A DNA stretch of 64,000 nt, from positions 19,798,501 through 19,862,500 of the forward strand of contig NC_088113.1 in NCBI RefSeq assembly GCF_036370855.1, in the 5' to 3' direction. Of the stretch, positions 47,601 through 59,300 are shown piece after piece. The DNA is from Dromaius novaehollandiae. Lineage: Eukaryota; Chordata; Aves; Casuariiformes; Dromaiidae. The notes under the pieces were generated by a model. That model worked only from the letters and a program-made list of their open reading frames with translations, ran no database searches and had not been told where the DNA came from. The position numbers and the translations under genes are program-made. Each line of letters begins with the position of its first letter. The first letter of the stretch is position 1.

Positions 47601-50600
47601 ATGTATTCAAAACTGTTGCAAGTGACTAGCTAGAACTGAAACTGTTTGCATTTGCAGTTACAGTAGATACACACGCTATCATAGTAATCACGCAAAGATG
47701 TGCACATGCAGCCTTCTTAGAAACCACCTCATGCCATTTCTGTTCAGGCAGAGAGGTGTTGTACTGGTGCCTTTGAACCTGTATACCACATCAAGAGTTA
47801 AAGGAAAACAACACGCCAAGGACCTCAATAAACATGGATTATCTTGTTTACTGTAACCACTTAAAAATGACAGAGGCAGTCTTGAGTTCTGCAGAAGTCA
47901 AGTACTTTGCCCTATTTCTATAATAAGGCCTTCTCATGTGTTGCCTGCTTCCCACATGATGTGTAGTGAGTCAAACAGGACTCAGTAGGTGGGGCCTTCA
48001 CCATACTGCTCTGTAAGACTTCAAAAGTTTCAGTTCCTGAACAGGTTTTGTAAGAACACCACCCTGAAGCAATAGATTATGAGACAGTTGAGCTGGGTTT
48101 AGTCATGAGCCACAAAGGCTTCAAAAAAGAGTTACCTGAATAGTTTATCATAGTGTGCACTGCTCTTCTGGCATCAAAAGCTAGGGAAAGCAGAAGCAGT
48201 CATGTTATATTAAACACTAAAGTGACACATGCTTAGATATGTCTGACATCCCATTTGCAGAGTCCAGTGTCATCCTTAAAACCACTTCCTCTTTCTCATC
48301 AGTAGCATCCTGTGTGATTTCCTGCGCCGTTTTGTAAGAACAGTACGAATGAAAGGATTCCTCATTTATAGAAAGCCATTTTCTTTCTTTAGCAGCTTTT
48401 GTTTCAAATCTTAGAAAACCCTTTTAAACCTTTCTAGCATGTTTCTCTCTTGTGGAGCTGAAATTATTTCTTCCTACAGTCAAAATCCTTTTCCTGTGTC
48501 CTCCCCCCCATACAGTTATGGTCAATGCGCATGGAAACAACTACTCCTGTTAAAATATACATTTTCTGAGATACAGCATAGCAAAATTGTTATTGATGCA
48601 CAAGAGCTAATTTTTAACTTAAATCACTTGGTGATCTTGAGAACTACAAACATCTTGGGCTTTATTTCATAAAGAAATTAATTTCCTTCCCATCCCCACC
48701 CGAAATCCACTGTGAAGAGCAAATGTGTTCAGAGCAATTTGCATGCACCGTTGCTACTATTGTTAGGATATCACTCCCTCCCCCAGGCACAGAAAGCTGC
48801 TTACTCAATGCTTAAGGCCAAACTTTAATACTACTTTGACAGATCCTAAATTGAGGTTAGTTGGCATCTTTTGGCAGCTCCTGAAACTGAGCTTTGGCAG
48901 AAATTTAAACCTCCTTTACACTCAATTAGATTCTTTTAGTCTCACTTAAACTGCCACCCACCTTCTACTGTGTGTTATAAGCCCTCTAAACACCCTAAAC
49001 TTTCTTCTTTTGTATTAATATGTAAATTAAATCAATTTACCTTCCTGCTAGTCATTTTCATCTGGGTACAAATTAATCTAAGGAGAATCCAGCTGAGTCA
49101 AAGAGACTGCTTACACGCCGCCATATCCCTCTGCTCTGAGCATTTTTTTTCCTTGTCTTGTTGGCTTGTCTGCTTAGAGTCAAACCAATTTACTTGATGT
49201 CTTTTGTTATTAAGATCATCATCAATGAAATAAACCCAAGGATCTGTGTAGCGGAGTGAAATCCTTAGGCTTGTTAGCACTGCGGGGACCCAACATTTGC
49301 TGCTCCTGACCAACAGCATTTCCTGCGGTAAGAATAGTTGCTGGTTACCACAGGCTGCCACATTCTGGTGCACAATTTCCAGCTTCTGAGAACTAAACCA
49401 GCGTACCTCAGCGCTGCCCTTCGTGTGAAACTTGACAGGTTTGGTTCACACGGCTTGGTGAAAAAGATGATCTTAGCTCTTATCGTTTGTCCCTAGATTC
49501 ACAATCATTCCTCCCCAGGTCTTTCCACTCCTGGAGGCACCTCACCACATTCCAGCCATATCTGTGTTTGATCCACCTTCAGTAGAGTTTTCACCTGCAG
49601 ACATTAACTGACTTGCGCTAATTCTGAATTCAGCTAGGTCAGACTGAGGGCTGAAACCAGGAGCTAGTCTTCAGGTTTTATTATAGAAGGTTAGTATGAC
49701 TCCAAGGAATCAGTTTCAATAGCAATGAGCTAAATTCAACAATAGTTTCTGTTTTATGCAGACTGTTTTCAGAAGTTGTTGACCTGACCCAGCCTGTCCA
49801 GGCTTCTCAATTGCAATGGCATCCTAAATGCGAGACCCTCTTGTTTGTGTGGCAGTTTTTGTTTGAGTGCTGTGGCTTCCCAAAAACCAGCATTCTGGCC
49901 CCGAGCTCCCCAGCTGCCGTACTGCTACAGCTACATGGCAGCAACAGCAAGAACACCCCACAGTCCAGCTTTAATACAGGTGATGTGTGCCATCTTTGCT
50001 GAACTAATTACCCTCTGTGGCCTCAGTAAAGTGAGGCTTGTGCTACTTGTGACCTTCCCAGGCCTCATGTAAGATTAGCTGGTTAACATATGTGGCATTT
50101 TCAAATACATATAATGCTTCCTGAACAACATTACCAGAGTATTTGATGTCCCATGTCTTGTACCTTCTTCCTTGCTTTTAGCCAGAAGTAATCAGCACAT
50201 GCAATACCATATCTAGCATCTTTGTGTGCTTTTTATACTTGGCAAGGTCACGGCAGCCTTTTGCGGCTTTGACTCATGCCATCAGCTCACACTGCAGCCG
50301 AGATGGCCACAAGTGACCTCAGCGTCTGGACCGCGATTGAACTGGAGTTCCAGGAACGCTCCCTGGCCCGGCTCCCCAGCTGATGTGAACTGCTGTTGCT
50401 CCATCGCTTCCATGGAGCTGCACTGACTTACAGTCACCTAGTATCTGGCCACCTCGTCCCTTCTTTAGAAGAAACTTTGTTCTAGGTCACAGATTGTCTT
50501 TGAACTGAGGAGTGCAATGAATCTCTTAAAATACACTTAACCTGACATGGCCCAAACCACTAAAACAGAACACAAGTGATGACAGATTTTCCCTGTAATT

Positions 50601-51646
50601 CCCAGATGCTAACAGTCTTCCTGTTTTACTGTCCAGATAAAAATTATTCCTTGTTCGGTTGCATTTGTTACAACCGTTCTCCTTCCATAGAAGGATTTTT
50701 TTTCAGAACTTGAAAATGTCATTCTGTAATCAACTAAATGGGACTTTGAATTTCATGAAGTGGCAGGGACTGAGTACACTGTGTCTATAATGCCCCATCT
50801 GTCTTCCATGAAGTTGTACAGAGTACAGCCAGAAGGCCTTGGGGATGATCTAAAAATGTTATACTCAAGTGAAAAACTGAACTAAAAATAGTAATTACTG
50901 GAAAACAAAGGGGACAACCTGACTCCACAATTGGCACTCTCAGTATGGCAGCAGTGATACGCAGTTGTCTGCATATTTCTAAACTACGCTTGAGAACAGC
51001 TTCCAGGAGTTTCTAAGTAGAGATGCATGCACAGCTTTGACAGATGGTTTCTCCTTACAGGACAGAGGCCTCCTTGGACTATCCAGACCCCATCCCAAAT
51101 ATAGACCAGGCTGTTCAACATTGCACAGCTCAGTTACCTGCCAAAGATTTCAAGTAGACCAGGCAAGCAGAAGAGTTGAACAGAACAGTGAAGGTCTAAA
51201 TAATCCTGATTAAAGAGAGACATGGATAAAATAAGCCTGGGTCGTTGTGAGAGTGATTCCATATGCTGTGGTAGTACTTAGAAATCCCAGGGTAGGTCAA
51301 GGTCCTGCGTTATTAGCCAGTGCAGAGATGTCCTGCAGTCAAGGTGAAGAAAATAGGCATATTTTGAGAAATGAGAGTTGAACTTGCTGCAGTTAAATAA
51401 CAGCTCAGCACCAAAGCCACAGACAAGTTGCTTATCTCCTGAGCCAGAAGGCAACACACTCACTAGCCTTACAGAAGAACCTACTGACACCATAAGTACT
51501 CCTGTGAGATATTCTCTTCTAGCCATTCCCTTGGCCAGATGGAGCCTTTATCTTTTTTCTGTGTAAAGTATAGCAGGTAACTCTAAGGAAGCCCTATCCT
51601 CATACATAACTATAGTTGTCCTGTCTTCTTTTTTCCCCTCCTTTAG
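44624..51646 (+). other. Intron 1 of the small X-box gene
   Basis: About 7 kb, AT-rich after the island. Chance frames include 80 codons at 45,051-45,293, just after a TTACAG acceptor-like sequence, and 95 codons at 46,657-46,944. Neither has a clear donor or known motif. A segment near 45,995-46,060 has words resembling old sauropsid repeats (GGCCAAATTCTGAGG). No RNA gene is seen. It ends in a good pyrimidine tract, TTCTTTTTTCCCCTCCTTTAG. Confidence 0.6.
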
Positions 51647-51988
51647 ATTGGTTTGCAGTTCACCACTGAAATAAAGATGACTTCCAACCAGAGAAGTTCA
51701 CACAAGGAGAAGATTATTCCCCAGACCAAAAGTGTTCCTCCATTTAACCCAGACAGAATGTCAGACCGAGAGAAGGCAAGGTATCTGGCATTCACTGAGC
51801 CCACTGATGAGAAAACGAAAGCCATGCTGGCCTCCCACATCTTCATGATGGATAATAGTTACTTCAGCAAAGCCAAGCCTAGCATAGACACAGAGCAAAA
51901 GAAAGAGGCCAGGGTCTTCGGGCTGCTCAGAGCTGCAGAAGCCCGCAATCGCCTCCGAAACCTGAGACTCCGCTATCAGGACCTGAGG
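51647..51988 (+). CDS. Main coding exon of a small, charged, helical protein (likely ciliary)
   Basis: It is bounded by a good acceptor (CCTCCTTTAG) and a consensus donor (AGG|GTAAGT). One frame is open throughout, in phase 0 at both ends. A second in-frame AG at 51,658 could trim four residues. The first ATG, at 51,677, has A at -3 and gives a 165-residue protein with exons 3 and 4; this exon supplies residues 1-104. Residues 1-30 are polar and Pro-containing. At 28-60 there is a conserved-looking Met-Ser-Asp-Arg-Glu-Lys segment running to a His-Ile-Phe-Met-Met-Asp motif. Residues 75-104 are a basic amphipathic helix rich in Ala-Glu-Ala-Arg-Asn-Arg-Leu-Arg. No signal peptide, membrane segment or enzyme motif is present. 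I do not recognise the family with certainty. A C5orf52-like uncharacterised protein is a guess from memory. RFX sites in the promoter point to a cilium or sperm-tail role. Confidence 0.82.
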
Positions 51989-53232
51989 GTAAGTTAATCA
52001 CTGGAGGATTTCTAAGCAGGGATCAGGCTGTAGCATTGTGTGAGGCCAGGCTAAGGAATGCAGTTTATCAAACTTGTTCATCCTATCCTGAAATGCCACT
52101 TTTCACATGTCCTTAGTACAGTCAGAACCAACAACCAGAAATAAAAAGTACATTTCTTTTTCTCCCCGTGTTCAAGTTTCTCCTCATCTTTTCATGGGGG
52201 GTACCCTCTAATCTGTCCTATGAAATGGCATTAAACTGAACGAAAGCATTTCAAGTCATTTGCATCTGAAACCTCTCTTGCCTTACATTAGAGAAGATAT
52301 GAAATTTGGAATGGAAGTTTGGACCACAATTCTGTGGTCATTAATATCAGATTTGAGCACTACTAGATCATTTAGGAGGACAAATTCAATCCAGATCAGG
52401 CCTAGGCACACAATTACATTTCTGTTGAATTAGACAGAGTACATAATATGGAGTTTATGCTGGCTTTATGCCAGCAGCAGGAAGACAGACAATATCTAAT
52501 CTGGCATAAAGCCTACCAATACAAAGTTAGTGTCATAACTTTTGAACAGGATCAGTGCTTTGGGTTTTGTGGTCTAAAATTTTGTATCTAGGAGCCCGAA
52601 GGCTAAGTTTCCTGTATCATCAACTTATGGCTGTTGAACGCTTTTCAGTGTCCAAAGTGGCTGGGTCTCCATAAAATTTTCTCTTACTATGCCTCTTCAC
52701 ATGAGCCCCTTGTCCCATTCTTGTAGTCCCTTATAGTGCAGTAATATGTAACATATGTATTTAGGATCCATCTCTAAAGACAGTCTTTCACCATTCTTCC
52801 TGAGGATCTGCAGAACTGTATGTGCATGTAATTGTGTGTAAATTTTATAATACAAATATCCCAGTTTGTTCAGCTGGGACCCATGGATGCATGTTAGCTG
52901 TCATTTGTGCAGTCAGCATGATGCTGCACATGCAGCCATGGGAACTGTCAGCACCCATCTTTCAACCCATCTTTCTAATGGTCATTAGTGGCATCTGATT
53001 TCTGAAAAGACCTTATGCATTTCCCCATAATACTGAAATTGGGTTGGAAAAGACTATGCCTGCTTTCATTCACTGAAGGTGGGTTTTCTAAGAAAAATCA
53101 CTGGAGTACCAGGCTGCCATTCACTGAGGAACTTAGAAAAGTCTAAGCTGTGAGCTGTTTTACCTGCTGACACTTTTCATCCAGTCAGTTTTATCAGAGT
53201 AATCCCTCCAATCTGCAGCTACAAGCTGGCAT

Positions 53233-53520
53233 TTGTGTGTATTCTTTGGGAGAAAACCCATTCTGGAAGAGCTGCTTATTTTAGAACCTCCAGCCTCAAG
53301 GAAGGTATTTTTCCCTAATCCCAAACTAAATGATATCATACTTGGCTATTGCTGTAACCATGGTACTGGAGTTATTTATGACTCTGAAATTAACGCTATA
53401 GTTAGCAACACTGGAACAGGGTTTCTTCTATGCTACTGTCCAACTGCCTCCCTCCCCCAGCCCGAGGCTACTCTGGAAAGCAAGACAGAGTGTCTCCAGA
53501 GGGTCTTTAATTTGCAGTAA
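53233..53520 (+). other. Intronic open frame of 95 codons, possible alternative exon
   Basis: This frame lies in an AT-rich intron where stops are frequent, yet it stays open for 95 codons with a balanced composition. It starts Met-Cys-Val-Phe-Phe-Gly-Arg-Lys-Pro and contains Leu-Glu-Glu-Leu-Leu-Ile-Leu-Glu. It has the same orientation as the host gene. A CCCCCAG acceptor-like sequence lies inside it near 53,460, but no donor at its end is convincing. No family is recognised. Chance, a decayed retrocopy or an alternative exon are all possible. Confidence 0.15.
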
Positions 53521-54633
53521 ACAATGTCAGCCTTTGCCGATTTCCAAAACTTGGCAACACACAAGTGGATATGCACAAAGATGCATCTTCTAAACAAAAC
53601 AAAGCACTTGGCTGTGTTTTTATTGATCTTGTTTTGTTAGGACATGTATTTGTTTGTGTTTATTTTAGTTCTTAAAACAAATGTTAGTTTCCGTGAAAAG
53701 ACCTGGAACTCCAGTGCACAGAGCCAGGACTGGCAGCAGCTGGGAGAGCTTGATTAAATATACTCATCAACTCTAACCTCGGGGAACCACCATGAGGGCA
53801 AAGAGGAGAGGTCAGTTTTTGTGCCTGGGACACTCTGCAATAGTCACCTCATAGAAATTAATAGCCTGTGTGTACAGGACATCGGGGAACCAAACCAACA
53901 TTATTGCAGCTTGATCTCTCTGCAAGTATTCCAGAGAAGGATGGGAAGGCTCCAGTACAGAAGAAACAAAACCACACAATGCTGAATCCTTCCTCAAAGA
54001 TCAGACAGTTCCCTGCTCCCACAGCACAGCTCACAGCCACATCTTGATTCAGACACTAGCCTGGGGCCTGGGCACCTCTGTGCTCCTGGGAGGCACTCGC
54101 ACCAGCACCAGCAGCTTCTGCATTCCTTACACAGCAGCTGACTATTTTAGTCAGGGAATGAAGAGATTCATAAAATAAGTGCAATAAAGAATACTTCCAA
54201 TAGAAAAAAGGGTGAAACAAGAAAACAGGAGAGAGGAGAGCCAGGCAGAGATGTGGAATAGGGTGAAGAAGTGATGGGATACTGTGCTGGGATGCAAGGG
54301 TACAGCTGCAGCTTATCTGCTGATCCATGATGAAGGGCAGTTTGAGTTTAGAGGTCACATGTAACAGGGGAGGCCAGCCTATCTCCATCCTCAAAGCCCA
54401 CTTTTGGATAGCAGTTAGACTGGCTGATGCAGCGTATCATTTTTCATTACCCATGCCACCGCCATGCTTTCATTTGATGTAAGACTCCAGTTTGGTATCA
54501 ATTCTGCTGCCCGGATTAACCTTTTAATGCCTTTCATTGAATGCCAGTTGGCACAGCAGTCCAATTCTGCACACCCCAAGAATAATGAGTCAAATCCCTA
54601 TACCATGTTTTAGGGCTCTCCAGATACTCTGGC

Positions 54634-54700
54634 TTTGGGCCCAATCCTATTTTCAACTGAAGCTGATGGAAGAAACTCTGAGGAGCTTCACTCAGAGGTA
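54634..54700 (+). mobile_element. Possible ancient sauropsid repeat fragment
   Basis: A GGGCCCAATCCTATTTTCAA stretch followed by CTGAAGCTGATGGAAGAAAC resembles dispersed sauropsid sequences with a CCCAATCCTGCTCCCATTGAAG-type core. It is diverged, short and identified only by memory, and lies within intron 2. Confidence 0.35.
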
Positions 54701-54926
54701 GATAAGGCGCTCTGGGAAAATGTAATGAGGGAAAATGCTGCGTTTATTTGGGGTTCAAATTGTATTGTTTTATAGCCTAAACTTCTAATTCGCAGAGCTA
54801 CAATTCTCCCCTTGCCTTCATGGGATTTATACAGGATTCATTTGACCTGTTTTTGCCATGTCTGACATGATGCCACCTTCATTTTTTGCCATTCTGTTTT
54901 TTTAATTTTCCTCCTTTTGACCACAG

Positions 54927-55049
54927 GCAAAGGAAATAAACCATCTGATATCCTGCCAGCAATCTGTCTTAGGCGCTTTGAGACTGGAGACGTTTCTTGC
55001 ACCCCAAAAGAGCATTAAAAAACTAGCTGATAACTTGGACAGGGTTCAG
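54927..55049 (+). CDS. Third exon of the small X-box gene
   Basis: A 123-base exon, phase 0 on both sides, with a strong acceptor (pyrimidine tract then CCACAG) and a consensus donor (CAG|GTATGT). It adds 41 residues (105-145 of the short form). It continues the basic helix as Ala-Lys-Glu-Ile-Asn-His-Leu-Ile-Ser-Cys, then a Leu-Arg-Leu-Glu-Thr-Phe-Leu-Ala-Pro turn, then a second helix ending Asp-Asn-Leu-Asp-Arg-Val-Gln. The clean phase with its neighbours, the absence of stops and the splice-site quality together make this a real coding exon. The short linker with Pro between two charged helices suggests a helical hairpin. Confidence 0.85.
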
Positions 55050-57131
55050 GTATGTTTGTGCACGTACCAGCAGTTAAACTGATTTCTTCCACTATCTTAT
55101 CTGTCCATTTCTGGTTTTGAAGGGGAGGAAGCTTGGCAGGGTTACTCTTGGAATGCACTCAGTAAACCACAGCCAGGAGAACTGAAGAGCATAAATAACC
55201 ATAGGTATAGCAACTGGGAGCCTGACATCTGGCTTCTATTCCTAGTTTTACCCATGACTCACTTGGTGACCTTGGAAAGCCATTCCACCTCTCCCTGCTT
55301 CAGTTCTCACAGGCAAACCACCCATCCCTCAGGTCATCCCAGGGAGATGGGCCAAGGTCCCCCCAGCTGGACATCTTTCAGGGGAAAGCCACCCCGGTCC
55401 TGCTCCCTCTGCCAGCCCCAAGCCCCCAGACCGTTTCGCCACAGAGGCCCTGGGCATTGCAGAGGAGGTGCCTCTCTGCCTGAGGGAGCTTGACTACTTA
55501 ACTGGATAAATCTTGAAGCTTTCGGGGATCCTTCAAGGAAAAGCACTATAACAAGATGTTACTAATTATAGCGTGAACAGCATATAATGCATTCCTGCTC
55601 TGGACAGAACCCTGCTATCAGCCAACTTAATTATACATTATCTTTGCCCAATTCCCTCCTTATTAATTGTGGCACTGAGCAAAGCCAATTTGCTGCTCGC
55701 TCTCCATTTCTCCTTATTCAAGACCAGTTCCTTGACAGCGACAGCTCGGCTGTTACACTGGGCTGTGTCTGCTTCCCTGCCTGCGCTCCCCTCCCCCTCC
55801 ACCAGCAGTTGTAAACACATCTCTGCTGTATTCCTGCCTGCCTGGAGCAGATTCCTGGGATGCTAATGCCAGATACAGCCGTGGCCTTGGGCAGGCAGTC
55901 CCATGGCTGGAGCAGGATGGATCCGTGTTACTGCACATGGGCCTGCAAACACCGTGGAACAGGCCACTAGGAAAGCAGACATCATTTTTCCAGGCAACAG
56001 TCCGAGGCACCAGCAATCCCAAACGGTGCTTTGCAGCCTCTCTGCAGCCGGAGGGGGGGTTTGCAGTGTGTGGGAGCACAGGCCCCCCCAGCCCTTGGCT
56101 CTCTCCACCCGCAGGCCCTCACCCTGGTGCACTGCAGTGAGGTTCAAAGGCTTGGCTTGAGCAGCGAGACAGGAAACCTGCAGTGAAAGCCACAGAGCCT
56201 ACATACACTGCTAGCCCCTACATGCACGTCAGGGACCAGCAGCATGAAAGCATCCTGGATCAATCTAATTTCTGCATAAAAACAGGAAATTGCCCCTCCC
56301 TTGGCCAAAACAGAGGAAGAGCTGCGTGGCTTATATCTGTGTCACCAAGAAAAGTGTCAGGGGAAAGAGCAACCGACTCGTTTCATCTTATCCTGAAGCA
56401 TGTCAGGGAAAAAAAAAAGATGCCTCAGGGTATTTGTTCTAGGGGTACTTTTAAATCCATCTCCAGCACAGCTCTAGGGAGAACAGCAGCTCTCTGCTCC
56501 AGGAGGGCCCAGGCCACAACGCATGGCCTCAAACCTCTAACTCCCATTTCCAGCAGACATGAACAGGAGTTTTGCCACAACCAGCAGGGCAGGGGGCCTC
56601 ACCAAGACGCTCTGGCCTCCAGGCATTTCATATCTGGCCTCTGGTTTGAATTCAGCTTGGGCTAGTGGCAGCTGAACCTTAGCGCTATCTGACAGCTATG
56701 CAGCAACCAGGGGAAATGAATTCTCACACAGAGTCTGCCAGCTCTCCTCCCCTCCTCCCATCACAGCAGGGAAAGCCAAGACTGATCTAGGGTCAAGAAA
56801 GAAAAAATGCTTCTCCTTCAGAAACAGTGCCCCTGACACAGGACTGAGCATTTTAGGGTAAGGGGGAAGGTTCTTAATCGTAACTGTTTTACTTCTGTAA
56901 TAAAAAAACTTCTTTAGAGCATGATATTGTCAAATAGCATCTCCCCTATGCTACATCATTACAAAGCAAGAAGAGGGGAAGGGAGGAAAAAAGAAATCAA
57001 TATTTCTTTATTTCTCTGGACTACAGTGAATCACAGATTTAACTTGGGACAGAGCATCTGAGCCATTGTTCCCTTAGCGCACAGCACCTTGCTCTCCTTT
57101 CCTGTCACTTCACACTGCCTTTATTTTACAG
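55050..57131 (+). other. Intron 3 of the small X-box gene
   Basis: About 2.1 kb. It contains a MIR-type SINE at 55,212-55,335 (listed separately) and a moderately GC-rich middle part, with chance open frames up to 160 codons at 56,183-56,665. It ends with TTTATTTTACAG. No other feature is seen. Confidence 0.7.
55212..55335 (+). mobile_element. MIR-family SINE (amniote type)
   Basis: The order of landmarks is that of amniote MIR copies: ACTGGGAGCCTGACATCTGG, then CTTCTATTCCTAGTTTTACC, CATGACTCACTTGGTGACCT, TGGAAAGCCATTCCACCTCT, and CCCTGCTTCAG. This mirrors the consensus reading of discomfort-free words such as TGTGACCTTGGGCAAGTCAC and CTCTGTGCCTCAGTTTCCCC. The copy is diverged and non-coding. 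It sits in intron 3 in the gene's orientation. Confidence 0.7.
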
Positions 57132-57194
57132 AGGAGTCGCATAGAGGCAATACTAGAAGATGAAAAAGGTGAAATATTCATTAGAAGACCTTGA
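57132..57194 (+). CDS. Last coding exon of the small X-box gene
   Basis: After a TTTATTTTACAG acceptor the phase-0 frame gives 20 residues and a TGA at 57,192-57,194. The residues read Arg-Ser-Arg-Ile-Glu-Ala-Ile-Leu-Glu-Asp-Glu, then a short Phe-Ile-Arg-Arg-Pro end. The charged helix therefore continues to the C-terminus, residues 146-165 of the short form. The 3' untranslated region follows directly and reaches the AATAAA about 100 bases on, so the gene is short and complete at this end. Confidence 0.82.
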   Translation, partial: RSRIEAILEDEKGEIFIRRP

Positions 57195-57293
57195 AACTTT
57201 GAGGAGCTCCATAGAGTAGTGCAAGACAGCAGATACATCAGCACTGGGGACCAGCAGTGACCAGCAGTTGCTTTAACTACAAGGCTATTGGTA

Positions 57294-57299
57294 AATAAA
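57294..57299 (+). terminator. Polyadenylation signal of the small X-box gene
   Basis: A canonical AATAAA lies 100 bases after the stop codon, with a T/G-bearing stretch (CTTGTTTCC) just downstream. Cleavage is expected at about 57,312-57,325. It is the first canonical signal after the stop and gives a compact 3' untranslated region. Confidence 0.7.
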
Positions 57300-57329
57300 G
57301 CACTTGTTTCCAAACGTACAACAGCTTCA

Positions 57330-58840
57330 GGTACAGGCATTCAGTGCTCACAGTGTGGAAGAGCTAGAGGGATGGGCAGTGCAGGCACACAAGCTAGCCC
57401 AGGATCTGTCTCTTAGTATAAATCCTGTGACTTGGTTGTATTTGCTCTGGAATTGCATGCAGAGAAATCAGATAATCAAAGCTTCCCCATTTCAGTATCA
57501 CCTGATCGATTAGAGATAAGAATTGTGTAGTGTTGAGCCAAAAACTGCATGCAGAAGTTGTTCTTTGCTTAGCATGAGTGAGAAACCTCAAAACCATGAA
57601 CTGTTTTTCTTTACAATGAGTCCTGGACCTCGCTATGTCAAAACAAATAGCAAAATGATACTTGTTCATGCAGTCATAGCAATTGTTTTCTTTTCGTCTG
57701 CTGCCTTTGTGGTCAGGAGGTTACTCACATACATGTTCAGATGCGTCTACTTAGGAATCCAGCCTGCAAATAAAGAGCTGCAGCAGAGGAGTTGTGGTTT
57801 TGTTTTTACTGCTCAAGACTGAGATCCCGTGAGAAAAACAGTTTTCAGGAGTCTCATTTTCCGGTCAGATGGAGGAAATGAAAAGCAAAGATTCATTACA
57901 TTTGCTATTCAGCTGTGTAGATTTTTAATGAAATGTGTCTACCAACTAATTTAAAGATGAGGAAGTAATTTTATTCTAATTCAAGTAGAATGAAAAACCA
58001 AGGCATATCATTCTCAGACTAGCCTAAGCAACCAAGAATATCTTTACCCTCCCATCTTGTGCCAAATATTTTCTTTTCATTATTGACACCTGACCATGAC
58101 TTCAGACCTTCACCTCAAATATACCCTTCCTATCTCTAATCATCTACATCCCCTTCCTCCTCCAGGGAAAGAACAGACTTTCCACCAGTCCTCCTCAGTT
58201 CTCCCATATATCTGGAGGAGCCATTCCACCTCTCTGTGGACTCTTCCTTACAGAGACCAGGCCAAACTGTCCTCATTTTTACAGATACAAGATTTCCAGA
58301 GTGTCTTTCAGCTCCATGTTTTGAAAGTCAGAGAGAAGTTTTTGGGCTATTGCAAGAGACATAGATTGAAGTAAGTGAATTTGATTCAACTTTTTCCTGC
58401 ATCCACCTTGTAGATTAGGAAGGGGCAGAGATGTCTAAGTCACCTCTGCCTGCTTTAATTTCATCAAGAAGAGCAAATAGAGAAGTCTGGCAACCTCAGT
58501 TCTGTCTTTATTGCCACCACTTCCAACTTCTTTCTGACTTATTGCATCATCTTACGCAAGGCACATAACATCTGTGCTTTGTTCAGCCATCTCTCGAACA
58601 GCAACAAGAGTGTGAGAGAAGATTTGTAAATCAATACAAGAGGCTAAGATGAAAGCCATAACAGCAAGATGGAGCATTATTTGTTAATAATACAACTAGT
58701 AATAAAATCAACAGCTAGAAAATAAACACTGATTTAGAAGGTGGCTTTTGTCCAGTTTGTGACATTCATGGCTCCATGCTTCCTCCACAATTTAATTTTA
58801 CAAGCAGATCTATGGTTTGGCTAAATCTCCCACTTAAGGA
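57330..58840. other. Non-coding AT-rich stretch, no gene seen
   Basis: Short open frames only, up to 99 codons at 57,523-57,822, with no recognisable motifs or splice-bounded structure. No repeat family or RNA gene is recognised. Confidence 0.5.
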
Positions 58841-58879
58841 GTAGTTCTCAGGCTAGTCACCATACAGAAATACTTCTTC

Positions 58880-59300
58880 CAGGCTCATGCCATTGAAGAG
58901 TGAGGGCCAGCTGCTCCCTAAGGGAGAGGGAGCCAAGGGGGAATAACACAGCCAGCAGGGCAGGGGCCCCATCCCACACACAGTACCAAAGCAAGGCAAG
59001 CAGGGCAGGCCCAGGTTCAACCAAGCACCACAAACTTGCCTGAAGATGCCACAGACTTGCATGGTGATGAGGCAGGGCCAAGGTCAAGCCAGGAAACAAA
59101 GCCACAGGTCAGATCCTTGGCGACAAGGCAGGGCTGAGATCAGCCCACAGGTCAAGATCCAGATCAGCAGCATCCAGGAACAACCACAAGCATGACTGTG
59201 ACTCAGCTGGAAACTTGTGCTCCTCCACCACAGCTCAGAAAGGGCCCAGGCCCCACAGCTGAGCTTAAATAGGGCTCCTGGGCAGGGGGTGTGAGTGGAG
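58880..59300. repeat. CAGG/AGGTCA-rich repeat-like segment, family unknown
   Basis: Some 400 bases are built from recurring words such as GCAAGGCAAGCAGGGCAGG, AAGGTCAAGCCAGG, GGCAGGGCTGAGATCAGCC and CAGGTCAAGATCC. It ends in a TTAAATAGGGCTCCTGGGCA segment. Composition and ending resemble long terminal repeat-like or other dispersed repeats I remember from reptilian genomes. Boundaries, target-site duplications and a family name cannot be established here. Confidence 0.35.

Larger units (their letters stand above)
51989..54926 (+). other. Intron 2 of the small X-box gene
   Basis: About 2.9 kb, AT-rich, starting GTAAGT and ending in a long pyrimidine-rich tract and CCACAG. It contains a 95-codon open frame at 53,233-53,520 (listed separately). 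At about 54,634-54,690 are words resembling an old sauropsid repeat (GGGCCCAATCCTATTTTCAAC followed by TGAAGCTGATGGAAG). No other structure is evident. Confidence 0.7.
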
